From NCBI GenBank assembly GCA_026390165.1, contig JAPLGM010000016.1, forward strand, positions 79,712-143,711: a stretch of 64,000 nt of DNA, in the 5' to 3' direction. Positions 26,851 to 36,635 of the stretch are shown here, one piece after another (the first letter of the stretch is position 1; every line of letters starts with the position of its first letter). The position numbers were made by a program, and so were the translations under genes. Origin of the DNA: Campylobacterales bacterium (GTDB lineage: Bacteria; Campylobacterota; Campylobacteria; Campylobacterales; Sulfurimonadaceae). Below the pieces are notes generated by a model that was given only the letters and a program-made list of their open reading frames with translations, was not told the DNA's origin and did not search any database.

Positions 26851-26856
26851 TACAAT
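26851..26856 (+). promoter_or_regulatory. Likely -10 element of the DEAD-box helicase gene
   Basis: TACAAT 34 bases upstream of ATG 26890, in the gap between two divergent genes. Confidence 0.4.
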
Positions 26857-26889
26857 ATGTTACTAAAAATACCAAAAGGTAATAACACC

Positions 26890-28266
26890 ATGTCATTTAC
26901 GACGCTAGGGCTCAATGCCCATTTACTTGATACCCTTGAAGCCAAAGGCTATACAGAGCCTACTCCTATTCAGACGCAAGTTATCCCTCTTGTTTTACGC
27001 GGACGGGATATTTTGGGTGCTGCACAGACGGGGACGGGAAAAACCGCCGCGTTTGCCCTCCCCATCATCCAAAAATTAGTTAAAGACTCGGACGCTAAAC
27101 AAGCAAGTGCCCGTGCACTCGTGATCGTTCCGACGCGCGAACTCGCTTCTCAGGTTGCATTAGCCATCGAATCGTATGCCGAAGGGTTGAATATTACGTG
27201 TATTTCCCTTTTTGGTGGAGCCAATATGGCACGTCAGGCGAAAGAGTTAGGGGAGGGGGTTGATATTATTGTCGCCACACCCGGACGGCTTATCGAACTG
27301 AACAAGCAAGGTCATATTCCATTATCTCGAATCCAATATTTGGTTTTTGACGAAGCCGATACGATTTTCGATATGGGTTTTATTCGTGAAATCGAACAAA
27401 TCCTCGATCTCCTCCCTCTTAATCGCCAAAATATGCTCTTTTCGGCAACACTAACCCCTGCCGTCAAGCAGCTGAGCGAGAAAATTCTCAAAAAGCCGTT
27501 GCTTATTGAGATCGACAATCTCAAAGCTGCCGATATGACCCTTCGCCAAGTTGTCCATCCGGTCGAAAAAGAGCGTAAGAAAGAGTTGTTATCCTTTTTG
27601 ATCGGTTCCAATAACTATCCTCAAGTCCTCATCTTTACCCGTACCAAAATCGAAGCCGATGAGGTGAGTAATGAACTGACCTTAAGCGGTCTCAAAAATG
27701 TCGTTATCCACGGTGACAAAAAACACGGTGCCAGAGATCGTGCACTCAGTGAGTTTCGAGAAGGGACGGCACGTATCCTCGTCGCAACCGATATTGCCGC
27801 ACGCGGTCTGGACATCGAGGGACTTCCCGTCGTTATCAACTACGATATTCCTCACGTCAGCACCGATTACCTCCACCGCATCGGACGAACCGGACGTGCG
27901 GGCAACGAAGGGTTAGCGATTACCCTTCTCTCCTCAGCCGAACATCACTCGTGGTCAAAAATCATCGCGATGCTGGGTAAAAATGTTGAAACCATTCTGA
28001 TCGAGGGATTTGAACCGCCAGCCGATCAAGGATTGTTAAAAACGCGAGGAAAAAGTATCTCCAAAGAGGGTGAGAAAAAAGGTAAAACGGAGGGCGCGTT
28101 TGGTAACAAGCGAAAAAAAGCACCCGTTCAGCCGAAATTCATCGGAAAACGGGGACCACGTCTGGCACGTGAAGAGCCTATTGGCAAAGCAAATGAGACC
28201 GCTAAAAATAGTGCTTTTGGGAATAAAAAACCTGCACCGAAAAAATCGGGCGGACGGGGGAGATAA
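26890..28266 (+). CDS. DEAD-box RNA helicase
   Basis: From ATG 26890 the protein has 458 residues. The helicase motifs are in order: Q motif (EPTPIQTQVIP), I AQTGTGKTAAF, Ia PTRELA, Ib TPGR, II DEAD, III SAT, then IV-VI with ATDIAARGLD and HRIGRTGRAG. A basic, glycine- and lysine-rich tail (about residues 390-458) suggests RNA binding of the RhlE type. It acts in RNA remodelling, for example ribosome assembly or mRNA decay. The specific RhlE/CsdA/DbpA subgroup is not settled by sequence alone. Confidence 0.95.
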   Translation: MSFTTLGLNAHLLDTLEAKGYTEPTPIQTQVIPLVLRGRDILGAAQTGTGKTAAFALPIIQKLVKDSDAKQASARALVIVPTRELASQVALAIESYAEGLNITCISLFGGANMARQAKELGEGVDIIVATPGRLIELNKQGHIPLSRIQYLVFDEADTIFDMGFIREIEQILDLLPLNRQNMLFSATLTPAVKQLSEKILKKPLLIEIDNLKAADMTLRQVVHPVEKERKKELLSFLIGSNNYPQVLIFTRTKIEADEVSNELTLSGLKNVVIHGDKKHGARDRALSEFREGTARILVATDIAARGLDIEGLPVVINYDIPHVSTDYLHRIGRTGRAGNEGLAITLLSSAEHHSWSKIIAMLGKNVETILIEGFEPPADQGLLKTRGKSISKEGEKKGKTEGAFGNKRKKAPVQPKFIGKRGPRLAREEPIGKANETAKNSAFGNKKPAPKKSGGRGR

Positions 28267-28426
28267 TACTATAATGCTCCCTTTTTTAAATACCAGTAAA
28301 ACAAGTTTTTTAATTCTATTTTAGAAAAAAGATCGAAATAGCAATCCATAGGGGTGATTAAGCCCGTTGGACTTGATGCGTGTAAAAAATGGCAAAACAT
28401 ATCTGCCCTCTTTATTTTTATATCAT

Positions 28427-28470
28427 TTTATACATACTTATACGATAATTATGCTATAAGTATGTATAAA
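28427..28470. repeat. Perfect 16-bp inverted repeat upstream of the second ATPase
   Basis: TTTATACATACTTATA (28427-28442) is the exact reverse complement of TATAAGTATGTATAAA (28455-28470), with a 12-base spacer. It ends 19 bases before ATG 28490. A related ACTATAAGTA follows. The stem is all AT-rich and without a T tract, so a dimeric regulator site or a 5' UTR hairpin is more likely than a terminator. Both arms contain TATA-like -10 motifs. Confidence 0.7.
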
Positions 28471-28489
28471 TTACTATAAGTAGCAAAAA

Positions 28490-29680
28490 ATGGATAAAAT
28501 CAAAAACCCTTTTTCTCCGGGTGCTGGTTCTCCTCCTCCGGAACTTGCTGGGCGAGATATTGTTTTAGAACAAGCACGTGTCTTATTAGGTCGCGCAAAA
28601 GCCAAACGATCTGAAAAAAGTTTGTTGTTAACGGGATTGCGTGGCGTAGGTAAAACAGTTTTGCTAAATGCCATTGAACATATAGCAAAAGACCAAGACT
28701 ATCGTACTATTTTGGTAGAAGCACATGAGGGGAAATCTCTAGCCGTTTTATTGGCTCCTCATTTACGAAGATTACTATTTGATCTTGACCGTATTGCTGG
28801 AGCTGGTGATAAAGCACGACGAGGAATTGCTGTCCTCAAGAGCTTTGTTGGAGCTATTAAACTTAAAATTGGGGATTTAGACATCGGACTTGATATCGAA
28901 CCTGAAGCAGGCAGTGCCGACAGCGGTGATTTAGAGGTTGATTTACCCAGTTTATTTATGGCTGTAGCAGAAGCAGCAGAAGAACGCGGTACGGCTGTAG
29001 CAATATTCATCGATGAAATTCAATATTTTAATATGACTGAGCTGAGCGCATTGATCATGGCAATGCACAAAATGCAGCAACGCCAACTTCCTTTGGTGCT
29101 GATAGGTGCTGGATTATCTATATTGCCAGGCTTGGCAGGGGAATCAAAATCGTATGCAGAACGCTTGTTTAATTTTCCAGATATTGGTCCACTATTCCAA
29201 GCAGATGCACTCAAAGCATTGCAAGACCCTGTTCAAGAGGTGGGAGAATCCTTTAGTGATGACGCACTAAAAGAAATATTCCGATTAACCAAAGGGTATC
29301 CTTACTTTCTTCAAGAATGGGGCTATCAAGCGTGGAATCAGGCGGTTACTTCACCAATTACTCTTCAAGTAATTCAAGAAACGAGCGACTTGGTTGCAAA
29401 ACGGCTTGATGATAATTTTTTTAGAGTGCGATTTGATCGTCTAACCCCAAAAGAAAAAACATTTTTACGTGCAATGGCAGAACTTGGTGAAGGTCCCTAT
29501 CGAACGGGTGATATTGCAGAGAAACTCAATACAAAAATCAATATACTCGGACCTGTACGCGCTAATTTAATAAAGAAAGGGATGGTTTATAGCCCATCGT
29601 ATGGCGATATGGCTTTTAGTGTCCCCCTTTTTAATGAATTTATGCGTCGCGTGATTCCTAATTTTGAGAGTTGCTTGTAG
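28490..29680 (+). CDS. ATPase_2/AAA_16-type P-loop ATPase
   Basis: A 396-residue protein with an N-terminal PFxPGxGxxPPELxGR-like opening, Walker A LLTGLRGVGKTVLLN (about 45-60), Walker B VAIFIDEIQYFN and sensor-like LPLVLIGAGLS. The C-terminal part has a winged-helix pattern (YRTGDIAEKLNTK). It resembles orphan ATPases with an archaeal-type architecture, seen in phages, plasmids and chromosomes. It is monocistronic, with a striking palindrome in its leader. It shares architecture but little direct sequence with the island ATPase at 21273. Role unknown. Confidence 0.8.
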   Translation: MDKIKNPFSPGAGSPPPELAGRDIVLEQARVLLGRAKAKRSEKSLLLTGLRGVGKTVLLNAIEHIAKDQDYRTILVEAHEGKSLAVLLAPHLRRLLFDLDRIAGAGDKARRGIAVLKSFVGAIKLKIGDLDIGLDIEPEAGSADSGDLEVDLPSLFMAVAEAAEERGTAVAIFIDEIQYFNMTELSALIMAMHKMQQRQLPLVLIGAGLSILPGLAGESKSYAERLFNFPDIGPLFQADALKALQDPVQEVGESFSDDALKEIFRLTKGYPYFLQEWGYQAWNQAVTSPITLQVIQETSDLVAKRLDDNFFRVRFDRLTPKEKTFLRAMAELGEGPYRTGDIAEKLNTKINILGPVRANLIKKGMVYSPSYGDMAFSVPLFNEFMRRVIPNFESCL

Positions 29681-29725
29681 CCAAGTCTTTAAACTAAACT
29701 CAAACTTCTCCCTATGGGTGACTAT

Positions 29726-30199
29726 TTAATGCTCATGATGATAGTTTAATATCTCTTGAATCTCTTCTTCATTCGCTGCATGAATGTCTAAAATTTTTCC
29801 CTCAAAAACGAGATCCATTCCCGCAAGAGGGTGATTCCCATCAAGTGTTGCGTGGGTCGATGTTATTTCTGAAACGGTATAGATTGTGACATCCTCAGAG
29901 TCCTCATCCATATAGCCGTCGATTTCCATCCCGACACATAACTCTTTAGGAAGTTCACTGAGCTCTTCGGTCACAACTAACGCTGGATCATAGTCACCAA
30001 ATGCTTGTTGGGCACTAAGTATTACTTTGAACGTATCTCCGATACTTTTACCCGCTAAAGCCTCTTCGACGGCTTTGAAAATATGACCATAATTACCGTG
30101 GAGATAAACTATAGGCTCCTCTTCTTCGTGTAGGAGGTTCCCATCTGTGTCGTTGATGTGGTAATCGAGAGTGACGATACAGTTTTTAGCAATAGTCAT
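29726..30199 (-). CDS. slyD: FKBP-type peptidyl-prolyl isomerase, SlyD-like
   Basis: A 157-residue cytosolic FKBP with the inserted chaperone flap: YHINDTDGNLLHEEEEPIVY, GHIFKAVEEALAGKSIGD, FGDYDPALV and DGNHPLAGMDLVFEGKILD. The short C-terminal tail has only two histidines, so the metal-rich tail of E. coli SlyD is absent. It helps protein folding and, in relatives, nickel enzyme maturation. Confidence 0.88.
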   Translation of the reverse strand: MTIAKNCIVTLDYHINDTDGNLLHEEEEPIVYLHGNYGHIFKAVEEALAGKSIGDTFKVILSAQQAFGDYDPALVVTEELSELPKELCVGMEIDGYMDEDSEDVTIYTVSEITSTHATLDGNHPLAGMDLVFEGKILDIHAANEEEIQEILNYHHEH

Positions 30200-30334
30200 A
30201 CAAAATCCTTGGTTTAAAATAAATATTAGCTGATGTTATATCGAAAATACAATTAAGCACATATTTATAACAGCGATTTTTAACCAAGATAGCGGTAAAA
30301 TCAATCTTAAAATAATGACAATTGGATAAGAATT

Positions 30335-32359
30335 ATGGTTAAACCTCTTTTGATTGAAATCGGTGTTGAAGAACTTCCTGCAGTTCCCTTGCTCAAAGAG
30401 CTAAATGAGATAGAAAAAAAATGGGCAAATGTTTTAGAAAAAAACGGTCTATTGTGTGAATTTGAATTTTACTATACCCCTCGTCGCCTCGTGTTGTGGC
30501 ATCGCGAGTTTAAAACACACCAAGAAGATCGAACCGAAGAATTTTATGGCGCCCCTGTAGAGATGGCGATCAAGGACGGGATTCCTACCCCTGCTGCCCT
30601 TGGATTTGCAAAAAAATGCGGTGTTGATTTTGATCAAGTTTCTCACGCGCAAAAGGGGGGTAAAGAGGTTCTCTATTATTCCAAAAATATTGTTGGAAAA
30701 GAGAGTGGCGCACTTCTCGATGAGATGATTAATCAATGGATCAAAACTCTTAGTTTTGGTAAATCAATGCGTTGGGGAAGCAATACCGAAAGCTTCATCC
30801 GTCCGATTCGTTGGGTGAATGTGATGTTGGGTGAAGAACAAGTAGAAACGGAACTTTTTGGAGTTCAATCAGCCCCTTCAACGTATGTACACCGTATTAG
30901 CCATTTTGGCGCAATGCCACTATCGTCGATTCATGACTATTTTGATGTTCTCAAAAATGGTTCGGTCACACTATTTCCGCAGGAGCGTCGTGAAAATATT
31001 CTAAAAGCGTTTGCTTCATTGGAAGAAGAACACGGAATCTTTATTGATATTGATGAAGATCTACTGGATGAAGTCGTAGCGATCACCGAACACCCGACGC
31101 CGTTGCTAGGTAAATTCGATGAGAGTTTTTTAGAACTTCCCCCTGAAGTTATTATCACCTCTATGAGAGAGCATCAACGATATTTTCCTGTTTTCAAAGA
31201 GGGTAAGCTTATTAATGCTTTTGTCGTCGTTTCCAATGCCTTGGCGGACGATTTTACCCACGTTATCGAAGGGAATGAGCGTGTTTTACGTCCGCGCTTG
31301 AGTGATGCCCTCTTTTTCTACCATAATGACCTCAAAAAAGGGCTTAGTACACAAGGGCTTGAAAAAGTTGTCTTTATGAAAGGGTTAGGAACTCTTCAGG
31401 AAAAAATTGAGCGGGAAAAGAAAATTGTTACTTATATCCAGCACTATTGTTATGTTGGTGGTATCGAACTTGACAAGGAGTTATTAACTGAGACCATACA
31501 AAATGCTAAAGCTGATTTGATGTCTGAGATGGTGTATGAGTTTACAGAGCTTCAGGGTATTATGGGTGCTTACTATGCATTAGCGGAAGGTAAGTCAAAA
31601 GAAATAGCGCTTGCCATCAAAGAACAATATTATTTTAATGGAGACGAAATCAGTACACCTTTTAGTGCTGTTGTTAATATCGCAATCAAGCTTGATACGC
31701 TCATAGGTATGTTTAGTATCGGAGAAATTCCGACGGGTTCACGTGATCCTTTTGCTCTTCGCCGTGCGGTCAATGGTATTATTAGCATTGCACTTAAGCA
31801 TCAAATCCCCTTGGATTTAAGTGTGTTCTTTCGTGATGAAAAGGTAAGACAATTGTATTCAAAGAATGATTATATAAAAAATCTTGAGTTATTCGTGATA
31901 GAACGTTTAGCAGGAGTATATCCTAGCATCAATAATTCGATTATACAAGCTGTTGTTAATAGAGAAAATCAGCCATTATTAGATCTCCAAGCATTTGATA
32001 TCAAAGTTAAGCAAGTTGATGAAATGGCAAAAAGTTCTGATGCAAAAGAGTCATTTTCTTTGATTAAACGTCTCGCTAATATTCTAAAAGATGAAACAAT
32101 CGCTGGTATGCCGGATGGGGATTTATTTAACGAACACGAAAGAAAATTATTTGACAAATTCTCTGAAATTATGACCACTTCTGTGACGGGTCCAAATTTA
32201 GAAATGTTATTTGAAATCAAAAAAACTTTGGATGATTTTTTTATTAATGTTATGGTTAATGATGAAAATGAAACGCTTCGCACCAATCGTAAGCAACTAC
32301 TTGATCTGATCTATTCAGAATTTGATAAATTTGCAGACTTCAAACAAATCACTTTATGA
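30335..32359 (+). CDS. glyS: Glycyl-tRNA synthetase beta subunit
   Basis: A 674-residue protein of normal family length. Typical parts are LLIEIGVEELPAVPL at the start, FYYTPRRLVL, SMRWGS, FIRPIRW, RPRLSDALFFYHNDLKKGL and GSRDPFALRRAVNGI. With GlyQ (not in this window) it charges tRNA-Gly. The next gene starts inside its last codons. Confidence 0.95.
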   Translation: MVKPLLIEIGVEELPAVPLLKELNEIEKKWANVLEKNGLLCEFEFYYTPRRLVLWHREFKTHQEDRTEEFYGAPVEMAIKDGIPTPAALGFAKKCGVDFDQVSHAQKGGKEVLYYSKNIVGKESGALLDEMINQWIKTLSFGKSMRWGSNTESFIRPIRWVNVMLGEEQVETELFGVQSAPSTYVHRISHFGAMPLSSIHDYFDVLKNGSVTLFPQERRENILKAFASLEEEHGIFIDIDEDLLDEVVAITEHPTPLLGKFDESFLELPPEVIITSMREHQRYFPVFKEGKLINAFVVVSNALADDFTHVIEGNERVLRPRLSDALFFYHNDLKKGLSTQGLEKVVFMKGLGTLQEKIEREKKIVTYIQHYCYVGGIELDKELLTETIQNAKADLMSEMVYEFTELQGIMGAYYALAEGKSKEIALAIKEQYYFNGDEISTPFSAVVNIAIKLDTLIGMFSIGEIPTGSRDPFALRRAVNGIISIALKHQIPLDLSVFFRDEKVRQLYSKNDYIKNLELFVIERLAGVYPSINNSIIQAVVNRENQPLLDLQAFDIKVKQVDEMAKSSDAKESFSLIKRLANILKDETIAGMPDGDLFNEHERKLFDKFSEIMTTSVTGPNLEMLFEIKKTLDDFFINVMVNDENETLRTNRKQLLDLIYSEFDKFADFKQITL

Positions 32360-33473
32360 TGTCATCATAATCGGTGCAGGAATCAACGGCTGTACGAGTG
32401 CTTATTTTCTTCATAAAGCAGGTTTAAAGGTTGCCCTTGTCGATAAAAAGGGAGTTGCCAGTGGCGGAAGCGGTGCTGCGGGGGCGTTTATCTCCCCGAA
32501 AATCTCTAAAGAGGGGATTCTAAAAGAGATTATGGAAACGGCACATCTGGAAGCATTAAAATTTTATACAGAATTTTTTCCTGAATATACCCTTCAAAAA
32601 CCGTTACTTCATATCTCCAAGACCTCCGAAGAGGGGGGAATTCTCAAGAGTTTTAAAAATGAAACTCTCTTGAATCTAACTCAATTGGATGAAAATACTG
32701 AAGTGCTTTTAAGTGACGAAGCAAAAAATGCTGAGTCTATTTGCTTTTCTAAGGGAGCGGTTGTGGATGCGCAAGGGGTGTGTCACGCATTGGTAAAGGG
32801 GATTGATTTTTACAAACACGAGGTTCAATCCCTTCACTATGAAGAGAATATTTGGAATGTGGGTAATTTGAGAGCCTCTCACGTTGTACTCTCTATCGGA
32901 GCGTATCCGAAAATTATTCCACTCCCGTATCTAACACTCCGTGGTATTTGGGGACATCGGATAGACATTCAAACATCGACGGTGCTTCCTACAATTCTTC
33001 ACCATTATGTCTCTATTTCTCCGACATCACAAGAGAATATTATGGCGATTGGGGCAACTCATAATGTCCATTATACCCCTTCTGAATCAGAGCCGTATAA
33101 TGTGGAAGAGGGGAGAAGAGAGCTTCTTGAAAAAGCCTCCAGAACAGTGAATTTAAAGAATGTAAAAATAATACGCGATTATGCGGGGCTACGTTCAGGA
33201 TCGAATGACTATATTCCATTGTTAGGGTCACTTGTTGATGCCCAAGCGACGCTGAATCTCCATCCACAACTTCAGTATGGAAGGAGCGTGGCTTCTTCTG
33301 AATTTGTGAATTATCCGAACGTGACGATGATAAACGGTTCAGGTGGGTACGGATTTGTCCTCGCCCCCTATTTGGCTTCACGACTTAGAGACTATTTAGT
33401 GAATAAAGAATCGCTTGATGAGCGGCTCTCGCCTGCACGATTTTTCGCTCGGTGGATTAAGCGAAAAAAATGA
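32322..33473 (+). CDS. FAD-dependent oxidoreductase, MnmC C-terminal-like
   Basis: A 383-residue protein of the DAO family with FAD motif DVIIIGAGINGCTSAYFL near the start and VDKKGVASGGSGAAGAFISP. RDYAGLRSGSNDYIPLLG and NGSGGYGFVLAPYLASRL match the FAD domain of MnmC, which removes the carboxymethyl group from U34 of some tRNAs. Here this domain stands alone without the methyltransferase half. No ATG is available; TTG 32322 or 32331, inside the glyS end, serves as start. The tRNA role is inferred from similarity. Confidence 0.75.
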   Translation: MINLQTSNKSLYDVIIIGAGINGCTSAYFLHKAGLKVALVDKKGVASGGSGAAGAFISPKISKEGILKEIMETAHLEALKFYTEFFPEYTLQKPLLHISKTSEEGGILKSFKNETLLNLTQLDENTEVLLSDEAKNAESICFSKGAVVDAQGVCHALVKGIDFYKHEVQSLHYEENIWNVGNLRASHVVLSIGAYPKIIPLPYLTLRGIWGHRIDIQTSTVLPTILHHYVSISPTSQENIMAIGATHNVHYTPSESEPYNVEEGRRELLEKASRTVNLKNVKIIRDYAGLRSGSNDYIPLLGSLVDAQATLNLHPQLQYGRSVASSEFVNYPNVTMINGSGGYGFVLAPYLASRLRDYLVNKESLDERLSPARFFARWIKRKK

Positions 33474-34226
33474 TCAAAACTTCCACGTAAAACTTGTTCT
33501 GTATTGTACATCCTCTTTTTTTACCCCAATGGCTGGATGGCTATCATAGAGATAAAATGCCGTTATCATCAGATTAAGCTTTTCGAAGATGGGGACAATC
33601 AACTCTATGTTCTGAGACGTTATATAGTCCGATCCATCGCTCAATTTGGGTTGATAATATCCAATATAACTAAGCTTTGAGAACTCGGTGAAGTTTTTGG
33701 TATAGGCGAGATAGCTGTTAAGGCGCGCATTGTTTTCATTGGGATTGATTTCCGATTGGGTGTAAAAGATCTTTTCATCCAACGCACCGACTCCGATATA
33801 CCCTTTTCCCATCTCAGTAGAATTAAAAATGCGCCACCGTACACCAGCACCTGCTAAGGAGCGGTTATTAATATTTTTAAATTTATCTTGCTCCGATTGG
33901 ATAAAAAACTCACTGCACCAGTTATCGTCATACAAAGAGTGGATGAAGCGCAGATGGGTATACAATTTGTCTTCATTTTTTATACTGTTGGATTTTCCGT
34001 AATTGTAGGTGAATGTCCCCCATGTCAAATAGTTAACCCCTTCGTCATACTGCAAGCGTACCCCTAGTGAATAATCATCGGTATTGGTATTACCGCTTTT
34101 AGAGCCTAATGCTCCTCCAACAGTACCGCTGAAGCCTGTTTTAGAGCCAATATCAACGGGTGCTATCGAAACTAATGCACTAAGGGAGGTTGAAAGTAGG
34201 GTGGATAAGAAGAGAAGTCTACGCAA
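33474..34226 (-). CDS. Outer-membrane beta-barrel protein, DUF481-like
   Basis: A 250-residue protein with signal peptide (residues 1-17, ending SLS-A) and alternating strands ending in a terminal phenylalanine (RTSFTWKF), a beta-barrel outer-membrane signature. Blocks such as YLTWGTFTYNYGKSN and AGAGVRWRIF resemble DUF481 barrels. It abuts the oxidoreductase gene tail to tail. Function unknown. Confidence 0.7.
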   Translation of the reverse strand: MRRLLFLSTLLSTSLSALVSIAPVDIGSKTGFSGTVGGALGSKSGNTNTDDYSLGVRLQYDEGVNYLTWGTFTYNYGKSNSIKNEDKLYTHLRFIHSLYDDNWCSEFFIQSEQDKFKNINNRSLAGAGVRWRIFNSTEMGKGYIGVGALDEKIFYTQSEINPNENNARLNSYLAYTKNFTEFSKLSYIGYYQPKLSDGSDYITSQNIELIVPIFEKLNLMITAFYLYDSHPAIGVKKEDVQYRTSFTWKF

Positions 34227-34258
34227 AGATACCCTTTTTTTAGTATTTATTTTTGGTC

Positions 34259-34723
34259 TTAGTCATAAACGACAACCCCATAATTGTCATCGATACGGTA
34301 AAAACGGCAATCAGCCGTAATACTCAAGTCACCCAAGCGTCCCAAATGAACATAACTTTTTTTCGTCAAAACAATCCCATTTTCCGTAAAAAAACGTTTG
34401 AGGTTGACGAATTTAATATCATTGACATATTTATATTCAAACTGACTGTAGAGACGCATTTTTTTATAGGCAAAAATATGGGAATCCGCACTGAGGGTTG
34501 ACGCTGCGTATTGAGTCGGTAAATATCCTGACAAATCGGTGAGAGAGGTTTCGATATGGGAATATTTTTCGGGGATGGTGTTTTTTTCGATAAAAATATA
34601 ACGGTTAAGTTTGATATGACGGCTCTCGCTCCAATAGTTATAGGCAGGAGAGCTAAGCTGCAATTTCATATTTATCTCTCGCCACAACCAATGTTTATCT
34701 AAAACGTTATAGAGAGCTGACAT
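34259..34723 (-). CDS. Hypothetical protein
   Basis: A 154-residue protein I do not recognise. It is rich in aromatic residues and in beta strands, with no signal peptide. ATG 34723 lies 7 bases after the NlpC/P60 stop but lacks a good ribosome site; ATG 34669 has GAGAGAT upstream and would give 136 residues. Same direction and close spacing suggest an operon with the NlpC/P60 gene. Confidence 0.6.
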   Translation of the reverse strand: MSALYNVLDKHWLWREINMKLQLSSPAYNYWSESRHIKLNRYIFIEKNTIPEKYSHIETSLTDLSGYLPTQYAASTLSADSHIFAYKKMRLYSQFEYKYVNDIKFVNLKRFFTENGIVLTKKSYVHLGRLGDLSITADCRFYRIDDNYGVVVYD

Positions 34724-34730
34724 TCAACAA

Positions 34731-35546
34731 CTACTCGTTGCTAATAGTGTTATTAAGTGCAAGCCTTTTAGCATACATAAAGCGCTGCTTATAATACCCT
34801 TTATCAATGGCATCATATTGTACCTGCTTATTTCTAAAAGAGGCGTGGATGATTTTACCATTTCCTGCATAGATAGCAACATGGGAGGGTTCGTTTTTAT
34901 AGGTTTGATAAAACATCAAATCCCCTACTTGTAAATCACTAGCGTCAACGTATGTCCCAAGGGCTGCTTGTTCTGCTGCACTGTGAGGGAGTGATATTCC
35001 AAACTTTTGAAAAACTTGTTGTGTAAAACCTGAACAGTCCGTTTGCGCGGCATCTTTGTTTCCAAATCCGTAGGGTGTTCCTAAGAACTCTTTCGCTCGC
35101 GCTAAAATATGCTCTTTGGCGGAGGAAATGTTTTCAAAAAGCGATTTTTTAGGGTTTGTTTCAGCTATTAACTTGTCAGAAGAAAGCGTTGTGTCAAGAC
35201 AAAATGAAGAACCATGCAACGAAGGTGAAGAGGGTTTATTAATAGAAGTGGGTTTGTTAATAACTAAATAAGAGTATGTATCATGCCCGATCAAAGGTTT
35301 TTCAGGAGGGGTAGGTTTAGAAACAGTGGGAAAAGTAGGAATCATAACAACATACGGTGTTTGAGGCTTTGTGGGAGTCATCTTGGTGACTATTTTTTTA
35401 AAGGTACTTGATTCCTCATCGATCGTATCAACTGAGTGACTTACTTCACGTTCATATTCTAAAAATAGTGAGGGTTCTCGCCTCTCAGAACTCGCATGTA
35501 AAAAAGTGCTTAAAAGCATGAGCAGCAGTAAATAGATCCTATTCAT
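34731..35546 (-). CDS. NlpC/P60-family peptidoglycan endopeptidase
   Basis: A 271-residue exported protein: signal peptide (residues 1-18), a proline-rich linker (about 40-115) and a C-terminal NlpC/P60 domain (about 140-260). The catalytic cysteine is in TDCSGFTQQVF, the histidine in PSHVAIYAGNGKIIHAS. It should cut D-glutamyl-diaminopimelate bonds in peptidoglycan stem peptides. An ideal AGGAGG (35551-35556) precedes ATG 35546, and a TATAAT-type -10 lies at 35584-35589. Confidence 0.88.
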   Translation of the reverse strand: MNRIYLLLLMLLSTFLHASSERREPSLFLEYEREVSHSVDTIDEESSTFKKIVTKMTPTKPQTPYVVMIPTFPTVSKPTPPEKPLIGHDTYSYLVINKPTSINKPSSPSLHGSSFCLDTTLSSDKLIAETNPKKSLFENISSAKEHILARAKEFLGTPYGFGNKDAAQTDCSGFTQQVFQKFGISLPHSAAEQAALGTYVDASDLQVGDLMFYQTYKNEPSHVAIYAGNGKIIHASFRNKQVQYDAIDKGYYKQRFMYAKRLALNNTISNE

Positions 35547-35583
35547 CTGACCTCCTGTTTGATTTTTTCATCCAACTAGGCTT

Positions 35584-35589
35584 ATTATA
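35584..35589 (-). promoter_or_regulatory. -10 element of the NlpC/P60 gene
   Basis: TATAAT on the minus strand, 38 bases upstream of the start codon, in the gap between divergent genes. Confidence 0.5.
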
Positions 35590-35687
35590 AGCTAAAAAAC
35601 TTTATGTTTTATTATGAATTGAAATATTTTACGAACCGTTATGGTACACTATCACAAAAAACAAATAGTTAATGAGGTAGGATTTTA

Positions 35688-36635
35688 GTGAAAGAAGCCG
35701 TTATTCTTCTCAATATGGGTGGTCCCAATAATCTTCGTGAAGTGGAGATGTTCTTAACCAATATGTTTAATGACCCCGCTATTATTCAGACGAAAATCCC
35801 GCTGTTACGCCGATTTATCGCAGGAGTTATTACGTTGTCACGTACGGAAAAGTCGCAAGAGATTTATCGCGCTATAGGGGGGAAATCACCAATTGTGGAT
35901 TTAACGAAGTCCCTTGTTGAAAAACTAAGAACTGCTCTTGATGGGGAAGTTGTTGTGGACTTTGTCATGCGTTACACCCCCCCCATGTCGTACGAGGTGT
36001 GTGAACGATTGAAAAAAGAAGGGATTCAAAAGGTATATCTCATCCCACTTTATCCCCAATATTCTAGTACAACAACCGCTTCGTCCATTGATGATTTTGA
36101 AGTGACCTCGCGAAAAATGCTCTGGTTTCCTATTATGGTAGAGATTAAACATTTTTTTACCAATGCAACGTATAACGCATGTTTATTGGAACGCATTAAA
36201 GAGTCGTTAGGAGCCGATGATTCACATGAATTTGAACTTATTTTTTCAGCACACGGATTACCCCAAAAAATAGTTGATGCAGGGGATCCTTATGCGCGTC
36301 AAGTGAGTGCCCATGTTGAACTGATGAAAGATAAATTTCACACGGAAGGGATCTATTTTCGAGGGGTTCATTTGGCATATCAATCCAAAGTTGGACCGAT
36401 GAAATGGTTAGAACCTTCACTTGAATCGATGTTAAAAAGTTTGGGAAAGAAAAAGGTGATTATTGTCCCCATCGCGTTTACAATTGATAATTCGGAAACC
36501 GATTTTGAGCTCACGATCGAATACGCTGAAATAGCTCATTCGTATGGATTTACCGATTATCGGGTGTGTCGATGTCCGAACGATCACCCCCTCTTCGTTC
36601 AAACTCTCAAAGAACTGTATGAAAAGATGAGATAA
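35688..36635 (+). CDS. hemH: Ferrochelatase
   Basis: A 315-residue enzyme that inserts iron into protoporphyrin IX, the last step of haem synthesis. Motifs include LLNMGGPNNLREVEMFL, MRYTPP, LIPLYPQYSSTTTASS, FSAHGLPQKIVDAGDPY (with the metal-handling histidine) and PIAFTIDNSETDFEL, where relatives have a VxFVSEHxET-type segment. GTG 35688 is the start, with GAGGTAGG upstream. It overlaps none but directly abuts the HAD gene. Confidence 0.94.
   Translation: MKEAVILLNMGGPNNLREVEMFLTNMFNDPAIIQTKIPLLRRFIAGVITLSRTEKSQEIYRAIGGKSPIVDLTKSLVEKLRTALDGEVVVDFVMRYTPPMSYEVCERLKKEGIQKVYLIPLYPQYSSTTTASSIDDFEVTSRKMLWFPIMVEIKHFFTNATYNACLLERIKESLGADDSHEFELIFSAHGLPQKIVDAGDPYARQVSAHVELMKDKFHTEGIYFRGVHLAYQSKVGPMKWLEPSLESMLKSLGKKKVIIVPIAFTIDNSETDFELTIEYAEIAHSYGFTDYRVCRCPNDHPLFVQTLKELYEKMR

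Noticed and set aside
26774..26896. N-terminal extension of the DUF4015 gene to 26896
   Set aside because: It would overlap the start of the divergent DEAD-box gene and hide a good signal peptide; TTG 26773 has a fitting ribosome site.
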